Assembly (NCBI RefSeq): GCF_022758145.1
Contig: NZ_JAJVDH010000002.1
Coordinates: 496,001 to 560,000, forward strand
Direction: 5' to 3'
Source of the DNA: Pontibacter vulgaris
GTDB lineage: Bacteria > Bacteroidota > Bacteroidia > Cytophagales > Hymenobacteraceae
Length of the DNA: 64,000 nucleotides
Shown in pieces: positions 1 through 9,700 of this stretch. Under the pieces are notes generated by a model. That model did not search any database. It was not told the origin of the DNA and was given only the letters and a program-made list of their open reading frames with translations. The translations under genes were made by a program, and so were the position numbers. Position 1 is the stretch's first letter, and the number at the start of each line of letters is the position of its first letter.

Positions 1-1
1 A

Positions 2-1711
2 GAGCCTGCTTACAAAAATACAGCTAAAAAGATCTTCGGGAACACGCCTGAAATGATGGAGTTCTTCTCTAAGAAACTGGGTGTTAGTTATCCGTGGGCT
101 TCAAAATATTCGCAGGTTGTAGTGCGCGATTTCGTATCCGGCGCCATGGAAAATACAACAGCCTCTACTTTTATGGAAGATGTGCAGTTGAACGAACGCG
201 AACTGCTGGATAAAAAGTGGGATAATATTATTGCGCATGAGCTTTTCCACCAATGGTTTGGGGATTATGTTACAACGGAGTCCTGGTCGAACCTGCCGCT
301 GAATGAGTCTTTCGCAAACTATTCTGAATACCTTTGGGCAGAGCATAAGTATGGTGCTGAGGAGGCAGCCTATTTGCAGATGGATGAGCTGAACCAGTAC
401 CTGGAAGAAGCTGAAACAAAGCGCGAGCCACTTATCCGTTACCGGTATGGCAACCGCGAGGAAATGTTCGACAGCCATTCTTATGCGAAAGGTGGGCGCG
501 TGCTGCACATGCTGCGCAATCTTGTTGGCGACGACGCTTTTTATGCTTCACTAAACCGCTATTTGTCTCAGCATAAACTGAACGATGTAGAGGTCGCTGA
601 GCTTCGAATGGCTTTTGAAGATGTTACCGGGCAGGATCTGATGTGGTTTTTTGACCAATGGTTTATGCGCGCCGGCCATCCGGAATTAAAAGTAAATCAT
701 ACTTACCGGGATGGGCAGTTGAGCCTGAACGTGAAGCAGCAGCAGGATACCTTATATGCGCCAGTATATCGCTTACCGCTTAAAGTTGCAGTATGGATAA
801 ACGGAAAAAGAAATGAATACCCGATTGAAGTTACAAAGGCCAATCAGGTGTTTACCTTTCCGGTATCATCACAACCTGAACTAGTGCTATTTGATTCTCA
901 GCAGCAATTACTAGGAACTATAAACCACGATAAAAACGAAAAAGAACTGGTCGCTCAGTTTTACCAGGCAAAACAGCTGGCCCCTAAAATTGAGTCGATC
1001 ACAAAACTCGCCGATAAGATAAAAAATCCGGAAGTGCAGAAAATGATGCAGGCTGCTTTGCAGGATAAATACTGGTTTGTTAGAAGTTCGGCACTGGGCG
1101 CAATAAGTAAGCTTAAAGAGGGAGAGAATAAAGCATTAACTGATAAAGTAAAACAGATAGCGCAGCAGGATAAAAAGGGAGCCGTACGCGCCGATGCTAT
1201 ACTTGCATTAGCAGGGTGGGGTACAGCTAACCAGCAGGAATTATACTTGCAGGCTATGAAAGACAGCTCATATCTGGTAACAGCTGCCGGCATTATGGCC
1301 TATGCCGGAACAGGAGCAGCTGATACAAAAGCAAAATTTGCCGCATACGAAAAAGAAAATAATGAAGAGGTAGTTCTGGCTCTGGCAACATTTTATGCGG
1401 TGCAGGGCGGCCCCGAAAAGTATGATTGGTTCGTAAGCAAAGTAAAAAATAGTAAAGGAGGAGCATTATATTACCTGTTGCAAAGTTTTAGCGCCTATCT
1501 GGCAGGCAATAGCAAAACAAACACACCAGAGGCTATTTCACTGTTAGCCGAAATTGCACAAACTCATAATCTGTATTATGTCAGACTATCTGCTTTTCAA
1601 ACACTTATGGTGATGTCTGAAAGACCTGAAGTAAAACAATTGCTACAGGAAATCAAGAAAAAGGAGCAGGATAAACGCTTGCTGGAGATGTATAATCAGG
1701 TAGTATTGTAG
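2..1711 (+). CDS. M1-family aminopeptidase, 3' part (5' end outside window)
   Basis: Zinc metallopeptidase that removes N-terminal residues from peptides. The reading frame is open from base 2, so the gene starts upstream of the window; an ATG at 53 is internal. The translated part shows the GAMEN substrate-binding motif (GAMENTTAST), the zinc motif HELFHQW, and the downstream glutamate in NLPLNESFANY, in the order expected for gluzincins of family M1. After about residue 320 the sequence becomes helical and repeat-like, as in the HEAT-like C-terminal domain of these enzymes. The gene is followed by a promoter region and a tRNA cluster and appears to be the last gene of its transcript. The motifs make the family secure; the natural substrate is unknown. 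Confidence 0.93.
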   Translation, partial: EPAYKNTAKKIFGNTPEMMEFFSKKLGVSYPWASKYSQVVVRDFVSGAMENTTASTFMEDVQLNERELLDKKWDNIIAHELFHQWFGDYVTTESWSNLPLNESFANYSEYLWAEHKYGAEEAAYLQMDELNQYLEEAETKREPLIRYRYGNREEMFDSHSYAKGGRVLHMLRNLVGDDAFYASLNRYLSQHKLNDVEVAELRMAFEDVTGQDLMWFFDQWFMRAGHPELKVNHTYRDGQLSLNVKQQQDTLYAPVYRLPLKVAVWINGKRNEYPIEVTKANQVFTFPVSSQPELVLFDSQQQLLGTINHDKNEKELVAQFYQAKQLAPKIESITKLADKIKNPEVQKMMQAALQDKYWFVRSSALGAISKLKEGENKALTDKVKQIAQQDKKGAVRADAILALAGWGTANQQELYLQAMKDSSYLVTAAGIMAYAGTGAADTKAKFAAYEKENNEEVVLALATFYAVQGGPEKYDWFVSKVKNSKGGALYYLLQSFSAYLAGNSKTNTPEAISLLAEIAQTHNLYYVRLSAFQTLMVMSERPEVKQLLQEIKKKEQDKRLLEMYNQVVL

Positions 1712-1761
1712 ACTCAGAATATTCGATTTTGAAAGTTTTTTAACTTTTTTTCCGAGAATAT

Positions 1762-1791
1762 TTGACTGTAATAAAAAAGCGCTTAATTTTG
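1762..1791 (+). promoter_or_regulatory. Promoter of the tRNA-Tyr-Gly-Thr-tuf transcript
   Basis: A TTTG -33 box (TTG at 1762-1764) is followed after 19 bases by TAATTTTG (1784-1791), an exact fit to the Bacteroidota -7 box TAnnTTTG. It lies about 85 bases before tRNA-Tyr. No terminator is seen between the tRNAs and tuf, so co-transcription is inferred. Confidence 0.75.
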
Positions 1792-1874
1792 CATCCACTT
1801 AGAACAACAAGCACACTTAAAGCGAGAGGTTCTGAGGAATAGTTCTGCTAGTTTTGTTGAAATAATTAGCAAAT

Positions 1875-1958
1875 GGGGAGATTCCAGAGCGGCCAAATGG
1901 GACGGACTGTAACTCCGTTGTTGTAATGACTTCGCAGGTTCGAATCCTGCTCTCCCCA
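1875..1958 (+). tRNA. tRNA-Tyr (GTA)
   Basis: 84 nt cloverleaf. The acceptor stem GGGGAGA pairs with TCTCCCC, the discriminator is A, and the anticodon GTA is at 1909-1911. The long variable arm is that of a class II tRNA, as bacterial tRNA-Tyr should have. The T arm contains GGTTCGAATCC. CCA is not encoded. Confidence 0.96.
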
Positions 1959-1993
1959 CATTTTAAGTCAGGTAATGGCTAGTTGATCTTGAA

Positions 1994-2066
1994 GCGGGAG
2001 TAGCTCAGTTGGTAGAGCGATAGCCTTCCAAGCTATAGGCCGCGAGTTCGACCCTCGTCTCCCGCT
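1994..2066 (+). tRNA. tRNA-Gly (TCC)
   Basis: 73 nt cloverleaf. The acceptor GCGGGAG pairs with CTCCCGC, the anticodon TCC is at 2027-2029, and D-loop and T-arm consensus sequences are present. It lies 35 bases after tRNA-Tyr in the same direction. Confidence 0.96.
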
Positions 2067-2169
2067 CTTAATCAATCGCAATTTACAGACTTGTCTTATG
2101 GGTTTGTTTTTGAAGGAATTCTATGAAAATGGATTTCCTTTTTACTATAGGATAAAGTTTGAAAATTAT

Positions 2170-2241
2170 GCCGACGTAGCTCAGGGGTAGAGTACTTCCT
2201 TGGTAAGGAAGGGGTCGTGGGTTCAATTCCCATCGTTGGCT
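2170..2241 (+). tRNA. tRNA-Thr (GGT)
   Basis: 72 nt cloverleaf. The acceptor GCCGACG pairs with CGTTGGC (one G-T wobble), the anticodon GGT is at 2202-2204, and the T arm contains GGTTCAATTCC. The 103-base spacer after tRNA-Gly holds no obvious promoter or terminator. tuf starts 72 bases downstream. Confidence 0.96.
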
Positions 2242-2313
2242 CAAAGTCCGTTACGTGTATTTAATAGCGCAACATCAACTTAAACGTTTTAACCTTAATT
2301 TAATAATTATACA

Positions 2314-3501
2314 ATGGCTAAAGAAACATTTGACCGTTCCAAACCGCACGTAAACATCGGTACAATCGGTCACGTTGACCACGGAAAAACTACTCTGACT
2401 GCTGCCATTACTACAGTGTTGGCTAAAAAAGGTCTTGCTCAGCTGCGCGACTTCTCTTCTATCGATAACGCTCCGGAAGAAAAAGAAAGAGGTATTACAA
2501 TCAATACTTCTCACGTAGAATACGCAACAGAAAACCGTCACTATGCTCACGTTGACTGCCCAGGTCACGCTGACTACGTGAAGAACATGGTTACTGGTGC
2601 TGCTCAGATGGACGGTGCTATCCTTGTGGTTGCTGCTACTGACGGTCCAATGCCACAAACTCGTGAGCACATCCTTCTTGCTCGTCAGGTAGGTGTTCCT
2701 CAGCTTGTAGTGTTCATGAACAAAGTGGACATGGTAGATGATCCAGAACTTCTTGAGCTAGTTGAAATGGAAATCAGAGAGCTTCTTTCTTTCTATGATT
2801 TCGATGGTGATAACATTCCAGTAATTCAAGGTTCAGCTCTTGGTGGTCTTAACGGAGATGCACAGTGGGTGAAAACTATTGAAGATCTGATGGATGCAGT
2901 TGATAACTGGATTCCAATTCCTGCTCGTCTAACTGATCTTCCATTCCTGATGCCAGTTGAGGACGTGTTCTCAATCACTGGTCGTGGTACTGTTGCTACA
3001 GGCCGTATCGAGCGTGGTGTAATCAACTCTGGTGAAGCAGTTGAGATCTTGGGTATGGGTGCTGAAAACTTAAAATCAGTTGTTACTGGTGTTGAGATGT
3101 TCCGTAAGATCCTTGACAGAGGTGAAGCTGGTGATAACGTAGGTCTTCTTCTTCGTGGTATTGAGAAAACTGATATCCGTCGTGGTATGGTTATCTGTAA
3201 GCCAGGTTCTGTGAAGCCTCACATGAAATTCAAAGCTGAGGTTTACGTTCTTTCTAAAGAAGAAGGTGGTCGTCACACGCCATTCTTTAACAAGTACCGT
3301 CCACAGTTCTACTTCAGAACTACAGACGTTACAGGTGAGATCATGCTTCCAGAAGGAGTAGAGATGGTTATGCCTGGTGATAACATCACTATCGAGGTTA
3401 ACCTGATCAACAAAGTAGCAATGGAGAAAGGTCTGCGTTTCGCTATCCGTGAGGGTGGTAGAACAGTAGGTGCTGGCCAGGTTACTGAGATTCTTGACTA
3501 A
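2314..3501 (+). CDS. tuf: Elongation factor Tu
   Basis: GTPase that delivers aminoacyl-tRNA to the ribosomal A site. 395 aa, the usual length. The GTPase motifs are G1 GHVDHGKT (about residues 19-26), G3 DCPGH and G4 NKVD, with the switch I region [12 protein letters not shown]; domains 2 and 3 follow intact. The start ATG is fixed by the conserved N-terminus [12 protein letters not shown]. It sits between tRNA-Thr and tRNA-Trp, the usual Bacteroidota position, and no second tuf follows fusA in this window. A strong terminator follows at 3511. Codons are highly biased towards a few choices, as expected for one of the most expressed genes. Confidence 0.99.
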   Translation: MAKETFDRSKPHVNIGTIGHVDHGKTTLTAAITTVLAKKGLAQLRDFSSIDNAPEEKERGITINTSHVEYATENRHYAHVDCPGHADYVKNMVTGAAQMDGAILVVAATDGPMPQTREHILLARQVGVPQLVVFMNKVDMVDDPELLELVEMEIRELLSFYDFDGDNIPVIQGSALGGLNGDAQWVKTIEDLMDAVDNWIPIPARLTDLPFLMPVEDVFSITGRGTVATGRIERGVINSGEAVEILGMGAENLKSVVTGVEMFRKILDRGEAGDNVGLLLRGIEKTDIRRGMVICKPGSVKPHMKFKAEVYVLSKEEGGRHTPFFNKYRPQFYFRTTDVTGEIMLPEGVEMVMPGDNITIEVNLINKVAMEKGLRFAIREGGRTVGAGQVTEILD

Positions 3502-3510
3502 TACTATACT

Positions 3511-3555
3511 ACAAACCCGTTTCTAAAGAAGTTTTTTAGGAACGGGTTTGTTTTT
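3511..3555 (+). terminator. Rho-independent terminator after tuf
   Basis: The 11-bp stem ACAAACCCGTT / AACGGGTTTGT (3511-3521 with 3541-3551) has a further inner CTAAA/TTTAG pairing and is followed by a T run. The 3' arm carries the TTTG -33 box of the next promoter. Confidence 0.85.
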
Positions 3556-3577
3556 ATAAAACAATTAAATAAATTTG
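3547..3577 (+). promoter_or_regulatory. Promoter of the tRNA-Trp-secE-nusG-ribosomal transcript
   Basis: TTTG at 3547-3550 is followed after 19 bases by TAAATTTG (3570-3577), an exact TAnnTTTG box. The -33 box lies inside the 3' arm of the tuf terminator, so termination and re-initiation are packed into about 65 bases. Confidence 0.72.
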
Positions 3578-3609
3578 CACTCCATTTCAGTAATGGTGTG
3601 CATTTTTTT

Positions 3610-3682
3610 ACGGGTGTAGCTCAATTGGTAGAGTAGTGGTCTCCAAAACCATTGGCTGGGAGTTCGAGTCTCTCCACCCGTG
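3610..3682 (+). tRNA. tRNA-Trp (CCA)
   Basis: 73 nt cloverleaf. The acceptor ACGGGTG pairs with CACCCGT, the discriminator is G, and the anticodon CCA is at 3643-3645. It precedes secE by 29 bases, a conserved bacterial arrangement. Confidence 0.96.
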
Positions 3683-3711
3683 CAATCAAACAAATAGCAA
3701 AGCGAAGAGCA

Positions 3712-3903
3712 ATGAGCAAGATTAAAAGCTATATGGCAGAAACAGTTGAAGAAATGAAACAGAAAGTTTCATGGCCTTCATATTCTGAGCTACAGAGTAG
3801 CTCTATACTTGTACTTATTGGCTCGCTGATTTTTGCTCTTGTAGTAGGCGCAATGGATATTGTGTTTGACTCAACATTATCATGGTTCTACAACCAATTC
3901 TAG
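3712..3903 (+). CDS. secE: Preprotein translocase subunit SecE
   Basis: Small essential subunit of the SecYEG channel in the inner membrane. 63 aa with a short cytoplasmic amphipathic part (TVEEMKQKVSWPSYSELQ) and one membrane segment near residues 35-55, as in minimal SecE proteins. The frame is open further upstream into tRNA-Trp; ATG 3712 gives the family-like start MSKIKSYMAETVEEMK and avoids the tRNA. nusG follows after 10 bases. Confidence 0.95.
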   Translation: MSKIKSYMAETVEEMKQKVSWPSYSELQSSSILVLIGSLIFALVVGAMDIVFDSTLSWFYNQF

Positions 3904-3913
3904 AAAGAAAGCA

Positions 3914-4471
3914 ATGGCTGATTTAAAATGGTATGTAGTACGCGCAGTAAGTGGTCAGGAAAAGAAAGCGAAAGCTTATCTTGAGAATGAAGTTATCAGA
4001 CAACATCTAGAAGAGTACGTTCCTCAAGTGCTTATACCTGCAGAAAAGGTATATGAAATGCGGGGAGGTAAGAAGCGAATCAGAGAGCGTAACTTTTTTC
4101 CAGGGTATGTATTAGTGCATGCAGATTTGTCTCACGGCGAAGCAGAGCACATTATTATCAGTACTCCTGGCGTTATTGGCTTTTTAGGCTCTAATGAAGG
4201 TGTTGCTAACAAAAAACCAGTTCCGCTACGCCAATCTGAAGTAAACAGAATTCTGGGGACAGTAGATGAGGCAGAAGAACAAACAGAAGTGCTGGATACG
4301 CCATTTATAGTTGGAGAAATGGTGAAAGTGATGGACGGTCCTTTCAGCGGTTTCTCAGGAACTGTAGAAGAGGTGTTTGAAGAGCGTAAGAAGCTTAATG
4401 TTATGGTGAAGATTTTCGGAAGAAACACACCAGTTGAGCTGAACTACATGCAAGTAGAAAAAGAATCGTAG
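3914..4471 (+). CDS. nusG: Transcription termination/antitermination factor NusG
   Basis: Binds RNA polymerase and modulates elongation, and couples it to Rho or ribosomes. 185 aa: an N-terminal NGN domain (KWYVVRAVSGQEKKAKAYLE) and a C-terminal KOW domain (VGEMVKVMDGPFSGFSGTVE). The start is placed at ATG 3914, giving MADLKWYVVRA; an upstream in-frame ATG at 3860 lies inside secE and adds non-conserved residues. It is co-transcribed with secE and rplK. Confidence 0.96.
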   Translation: MADLKWYVVRAVSGQEKKAKAYLENEVIRQHLEEYVPQVLIPAEKVYEMRGGKKRIRERNFFPGYVLVHADLSHGEAEHIIISTPGVIGFLGSNEGVANKKPVPLRQSEVNRILGTVDEAEEQTEVLDTPFIVGEMVKVMDGPFSGFSGTVEEVFEERKKLNVMVKIFGRNTPVELNYMQVEKES

Positions 4472-4483
4472 TAAATTTAAATA

Positions 4484-4927
4484 ATGGCAAAGGAAATTAA
4501 AGGTTATCTGAAACTTCAGATAAAGGGAGGTGCCGCGAATCCATCGCCACCGGTTGGACCTGCACTTGGTTCTAAAGGTCTTAATATCATGGAATTCTGC
4601 AAGCAGTTTAATGCAAGAACTCAGGATAAGCCTGGTCAAGTGTTACCAGTATTGATTACAATGTACGCAGATAAGTCCTTCGACTTCGTGGTGAAAACTC
4701 CACCTGCTCCTGTATTGTTAATGGATGCTGCTAAAATTAAAGGTGGTTCAAAAGAGCCTAACCGTAACAAAGTAGGTTCTGTTACATGGGATCAGGTAAG
4801 AGAAATTGCTGAACTGAAGATGCCTGACTTAAATGCTTTCACACTGGAGTCTGCTATGAAAATGGTAGCTGGATCAGCTAGAAGCATGGGTATCACAGTT
4901 TCTGGTAAGGCACCTTGGAACGAATAA
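4484..4927 (+). CDS. rplK: 50S ribosomal protein L11
   Basis: Forms the GTPase-associated centre on 23S rRNA with L10/L12. 147 aa, the normal length, with the proline-rich signature [11 protein letters not shown] near residues 19-29 and a C-terminal RNA-binding domain ending in SARSMGITV. It lies 12 bases after nusG and 14 before rplA in one operon. Confidence 0.98.
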   Translation: MAKEIKGYLKLQIKGGAANPSPPVGPALGSKGLNIMEFCKQFNARTQDKPGQVLPVLITMYADKSFDFVVKTPPAPVLLMDAAKIKGGSKEPNRNKVGSVTWDQVREIAELKMPDLNAFTLESAMKMVAGSARSMGITVSGKAPWNE

Positions 4928-4941
4928 TTAGTTAAAGGATT

Positions 4942-5634
4942 ATGGCGAAGATTTCAAAGAAAAGGAAAGCAGCTTTAGAAAAAGCTGACCTTACAAAAGA
5001 GTATTCTTTAACAGATGCCGCTTCAGTAGTTAAGGACATTACTTATACAAAGTTTGATGCCTCTGTTGACATTGATGTACGTTTAGGCGTTGACCCTCGT
5101 AAGGCTGACCAAATGGTACGTGGTATTGTTACACTTCCACACGGTACAGGTAAAGAGGTAAAGGTTCTTGCACTGGTTACACCAGATAAAGAGCAGGAAG
5201 CGAAAGATGCAGGTGCTGATTTCGTAGGTCTTGATGACTATATCCAGAAAATCGAAAAAGGTTGGACAGATGTAGATGTTATCATCACTATGCCTGCAGT
5301 AATGGCTAAAGTAGGTCGTCTTGGTAGAATATTAGGACCACGTAACCTGATGCCAAACCCTAAATCGGGTACAGTAACTCAGGATGTAGCGAAAGCAGTA
5401 AAAGAAGTTAAAGCAGGTAAGATCGACTTCAAAGTTGATAAAACTGGTATCATACACACAAGTGTTGGTAAAGTTTCTTTCTCTGCAGAGCAAATTGCAG
5501 CTAACGCTGCTGAAGTAATTCAGACTTTAAATAAGCTGAAGCCTTCATCTGCAAAGGGTACTTACATCAGAAGTATAACATTGTCTAGCACAATGAGCCC
5601 TGCCGTAATCGTTGACAAGAACGCAGCAATCTAA
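4942..5634 (+). CDS. rplA: 50S ribosomal protein L1
   Basis: Binds the mobile L1 stalk of 23S rRNA, helps E-site tRNA release, and in many bacteria represses its own operon by binding the mRNA. 230 aa, the usual length, with the signature [20 protein letters not shown] around residues 127-146. The leader hairpin mimicking the rRNA site was not examined in detail. It sits directly before rplJ. Confidence 0.98.
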   Translation: MAKISKKRKAALEKADLTKEYSLTDAASVVKDITYTKFDASVDIDVRLGVDPRKADQMVRGIVTLPHGTGKEVKVLALVTPDKEQEAKDAGADFVGLDDYIQKIEKGWTDVDVIITMPAVMAKVGRLGRILGPRNLMPNPKSGTVTQDVAKAVKEVKAGKIDFKVDKTGIIHTSVGKVSFSAEQIAANAAEVIQTLNKLKPSSAKGTYIRSITLSSTMSPAVIVDKNAAI

Positions 5635-5638
5635 GAAA

Positions 5639-6163
5639 ATGACCAGGGAAGAAAAAGAGATAATTGTAAAAGACCTGAGCGAGAAGTTAGCTAATACAAA
5701 CTACTTCTACATCACGGATGCCTCTAAAATGACAGTGGCGAGCATCAACCAGTTCAGGAGATTATGCTTCGACAGAGGTTTGGAGTATAAAGTATATAAG
5801 AACTCACTTATCAAGAAGGCATTAGATACATTAGAAGCAGATACATCTGCTCTTGATGGCGTGCTGAAAGGATCATCTGGCATCATGTTCTCTGCTGAAT
5901 CAGGTAACGCGCCAGCTAAGTTGATCAAAGACTTTAGAAAAAAAGGCAATCCCCTTCCACTTATCAAGGGTGCTTATATTGACAGTGGTATCTATATTGG
6001 TGATGACCAGTTAGAAACTCTTGTTAACATCAAGTCTAAGTTCGAACTTATCGGTGATATCATTGGTTTACTACAGTCTCCAGCTAAGAACGTTGTTTCT
6101 GCGCTTCAGAGCAGTGGTGGTAAGCTTGCAGGTATCCTGAAAACATTATCAGAAAAAGAATAA
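5639..6163 (+). CDS. rplJ: 50S ribosomal protein L10
   Basis: Anchors L12 dimers on the ribosomal stalk. 174 aa: an N-terminal rRNA-binding domain followed by a C-terminal helix that binds L12 (residues about 135-174). The start is ATG 5639, giving MTREEKEIIVKDL, 5 bases after the rplA stop; an in-frame upstream start at 5612 would lie inside rplA. rplL follows after 43 bases, longer than most gaps in this operon. Confidence 0.97.
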   Translation: MTREEKEIIVKDLSEKLANTNYFYITDASKMTVASINQFRRLCFDRGLEYKVYKNSLIKKALDTLEADTSALDGVLKGSSGIMFSAESGNAPAKLIKDFRKKGNPLPLIKGAYIDSGIYIGDDQLETLVNIKSKFELIGDIIGLLQSPAKNVVSALQSSGGKLAGILKTLSEKE

Positions 6164-6206
6164 TTTAAAAAACGTAATCAATAAGTAACTTTTAATTTCA
6201 ATAAAA

Positions 6207-6587
6207 ATGGCAGATTTGAAAGCATTCGCTGAGCAGTTAGTAAACTTAACTGTGAAAGAAGTTAATGAACTAGCTACAATCCTTAAGGACGAATACGGTA
6301 TCGAGCCAGCTGCTGCTGCTCCAGTGATGGTTGCTGGTGGTGGTTCTGCTGAAGGAGGAGCTGCTGCAGAAGAAAAAACTTCTTTTGACGTAATCCTTAA
6401 GTCAGCAGGTGCAGGTAAACTAGCAGTAGTTAAACTTGTAAAAGAACTTACTGGCCTTGGCTTGAAAGAAGCTAAAGAACTAGTAGATGGCGCTCCTAAG
6501 TCTTTAAAAGAAGGTGTTGCTAAAGACGAAGCTGATTCACTGAAGAAAGCTTTAGAAGAAGCTGGTGCTGAAGTGGAGGTTAAATAA
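6207..6587 (+). CDS. rplL: 50S ribosomal protein L7/L12
   Basis: Flexible stalk protein that recruits and activates translational GTPases, present in several copies per ribosome. 126 aa: an N-terminal dimerisation domain, an Ala/Gly-rich hinge (about residues 33-54) and a C-terminal domain with the factor-binding helix [16 protein letters not shown]. Downstream, two hairpins may reduce readthrough into rpoB. Confidence 0.98.
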   Translation: MADLKAFAEQLVNLTVKEVNELATILKDEYGIEPAAAAPVMVAGGGSAEGGAAAEEKTSFDVILKSAGAGKLAVVKLVKELTGLGLKEAKELVDGAPKSLKEGVAKDEADSLKKALEEAGAEVEVK

Positions 6588-6610
6588 TCCCACTTTTTCA
6601 ACATACCGAT

Positions 6611-6684
6611 AACAGGTAGACCTGGCAATTTCGTCAGGTCTTTTCCTGTTTGTATATGGATTCAAGAAATTGGATCCTTTTTTT
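6611..6684 (+). terminator. Two hairpins between rplL and rpoB, possible attenuator
   Basis: The first hairpin has AACAGG at 6611 pairing with CCTGTT at 6645-6650 around an inner ACCTG/CAGGT stem. The second has GGATTC (6658-6663) pairing with GGATCC (6672-6677) and is followed directly by seven T residues, the form of a weak rho-independent terminator. No new TAnnTTTG promoter was noticed before rpoB, so partial termination is the more likely role. Confidence 0.55.
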
Positions 6685-6746
6685 GCCCACGGCTGTTCTT
6701 AAGTCTGTGTGCTTGTAACTGATTTTAAACGTAAAATTCCAAGGCT

Positions 6747-9700
6747 TTGGCTAAGAATAAAACGACAGATAGAATCAATTTTGCCTCTATAAAGCAAGTA
6801 ATCGACTATCCTGACTTCCTAGATGTTCAGGTTCAATCGTTTCAGGACTTCTTTCAGCTAGAGACCCCAGCTGAAAATAGAGCTCAAGAAGGTTTGTTCA
6901 AAGTATTTGCTGAGAACTTTCCAATTTCAGATTCTCGCGAGAACTTCGTATTAGAGTTTATCGATTATCATATTGATCCTCCAAAATACTCTGTTGATGA
7001 GAGTATTGACAGAGGACTTACTTACTCTGTTCCACTCAAAGCAAAACTCCGTCTTATCTGTAACGATGAAGATAATGAAGACTTTGAGACGATAGAGCAG
7101 GAAGTATTCCTGGGCAATATACCTTACATGACAGAAAAAGGTTCTTTTGTAATCAATGGAGCCGAGCGTGTAATTGTTTCCCAGTTGCATAGATCTCCGG
7201 GTGTATTCTTTGCTCAAAGCAAACACACTAACGGTACAAAATTATACTCTGCCAGAATTATTCCTTTCAAGGGATCTTGGGTTGAATTTGCTACAGACGT
7301 TAACAACGTAATGTATGCATATATTGACCGTAAGAAGAAATTCCCGGTTACTACATTACTTCGTGCTATTGGTTACGGCACTGATAAGGATATACTTGAC
7401 CTATTCGGTTTATCAGAAGAAATTCCTGCAACAAAGGCAAATCTAAAGAATGCTGCTGGCCGAAAACTGGCTGCACGTGTTCTAAGAACCTGGACGGAGG
7501 ATTTCGTGGATGAAGATACAGGTGAAGTAGTATCCATTGATAGAAACGAGGTTCTATTAGAGCGTGATTCGGAAATCACTGCAGAAGATATAGATCTAAT
7601 CCTGGATTCAGGAGTAAAGTCTATCATCATGCACCGTGAAAATGTAAATATTGCAGATTACGCCATTATCTACAATACTTTACAGAAAGATAACTCAAAC
7701 TCTGAGCAGGAAGCAGTAGAGCAAATCTACCGTCAGTTGAGAAACACTGAAGCTCCGGATGTTGAAACTGCCCGTGACATTATTCAGAAACTGTTCTTCT
7801 CAGACAAGCGCTATGATCTTGGCGAGGTAGGACGTTACAGAATAAATAAAAAGCTTGGTCTTGATACAAACTGGGATGCTAAAGTTTTAACTAATGAGGA
7901 CATTGTTCTTATTGTTAAATACCTGATCGGTTTGATTAACTCGAGAGCTGTAGTGGATGATATTGACCACTTAAGCAATCGCCGTGTAAGAACAGTAGGT
8001 GAGCAGTTATATGCTCAGTTTGGTGTTGGCCTTGCACGTATGGCTCGTACTATAAAAGAGCGTATGAACGTACGCGATAACGAAGACTTTAAACCAGTTG
8101 ATCTGATCAACGCACGTACATTGTCTTCTGTTATTAACTCTTTCTTCGGTACAAACCAGCTTTCTCAGTTCATGGACCAAACTAACCCTCTGGCAGAGGT
8201 AACGCATAAGCGTCGTGTTTCTGCCCTGGGACCAGGTGGTCTGTCAAGAGAGCGTGCTGGTTTCGAAGTACGTGACGTTCACTACACACACTATGGCCGA
8301 CTGTGTACAATTGAAACGCCGGAAGGTCCGAACATTGGTCTGATTTCTTCTCTATGTGTGCACGCACGTGTAAACCACATGGGCTTTATCGAAACTCCTT
8401 ATCGCAAGGTAAATGAAGGTAAAGTAGAAATGGATGGTAGTGTTATCTATCTGACAGCTGAAGAAGAAGATACGCATCATATAGCTCAGGCAAATGCTAT
8501 TATCGATGATAATGGTAACTTCATAAATGATAAAGTAAAAGGTAGATTTGAAGGTGACTTCCCTGTTGAAGAGCCATCTACCTATACTTATATGGACGTT
8601 GCTCCAAACCAGATTGTATCGGTAGCTGCTTCATTGATTCCATTCCTGGAGCATGATGATGCTAACCGTGCCCTGATGGGATCTAACATGCAACGCCAGG
8701 CAGTACCACTATTGAAAGCTGAAGCTCCAATAGTAGGAACTGGTCTGGAAAGAAGAGGTGCAATAGATTCTAGGGCACTGGTAGTTGCTGAAGGCGAAGG
8801 TATAATTGACTTTGTTGATGCAACTAAGATTGTTGTTAAGTATGACCTGACAGAAGATGAGAAACTAGTATCATTCAATGCAGAGTATGTTACTTATAAC
8901 CTGATCAAGTTTAGAAGAACCAACCAGGACACTTGCATTAACCTGACTCCAATTGTTTACACTGGTCAGCGTGTAACAAAAGGACAGCCACTTTGCGAAG
9001 GTTACGCAACTAACAATGGTGAACTTGCTCTAGGAAGAAACCTACAGGTAGCTTTCATGCCTTGGCAGGGATATAACTTTGAAGATGCGATTGTAATCTC
9101 TGAGAAAGTGGTTCGTGATGATGTATTTACATCTATCCACATCGAAGAGTTTGAACTGGAAGTTCGTGAAACGAAACGTGGAGAAGAAGAATTAACTTCT
9201 GAAATCCCTAACGTAAGCGAAGAAGCAGTTAAGAACTTAGATGAAAATGGTATCATCCGCTTAGGTGCTGAAGTTAAGGAAGGAGATATTCTGATAGGTA
9301 AGATCACTCCTAAAGGTGAGACTGACCCGACGCCAGAAGAAAAACTGCTTCGTGCGATTTTCGGAGATAAAGCTGGCGATGTGAAAGATGCTTCGCTTAA
9401 GGCGCCTCCGTCACTGAATGGTGTTGTTATCGATACTAAACTTTTCTCAAGACCTAAGAAGGATAAGAATTTAAGAGCGAAATCTAAGAAAGAGGTTGAA
9501 GAGCTAAAGGTTAAGTATTCTAAAGACCTGAACGCCATCAAGAATGTAATGGTTGATAAACTCGTTGCTTTGCTGGAAGGCAAAACTTCACAGGGTATCA
9601 AGCACAAGTTCGGAGATGAGATTCTTTCAAAAGGCGTTAAGTTTAGCAGAAAGAATATTATTGAGGCATTATTCCCAGAGAAGAACCCATACAAGGACGA

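Noticed and set aside
2067-2169. Possible separate promoter between tRNA-Gly and tRNA-Thr
   Set aside because: The spacer is AT-rich but has no TAnnTTTG box with a TTG at a suitable distance.
1712-2313. Possible rRNA gene fragment or integrated element near the tRNA cluster
   Set aside because: Only three tRNAs, a promoter and plain spacers are present; there are no direct repeats of tRNA 3' ends that would mark an attachment site.
9002-9694. 230-codon open frame antisense to rpoB
   Set aside because: A Ser/Phe-rich product is typical of the reverse strand of a highly biased gene; rpoB itself is certain.
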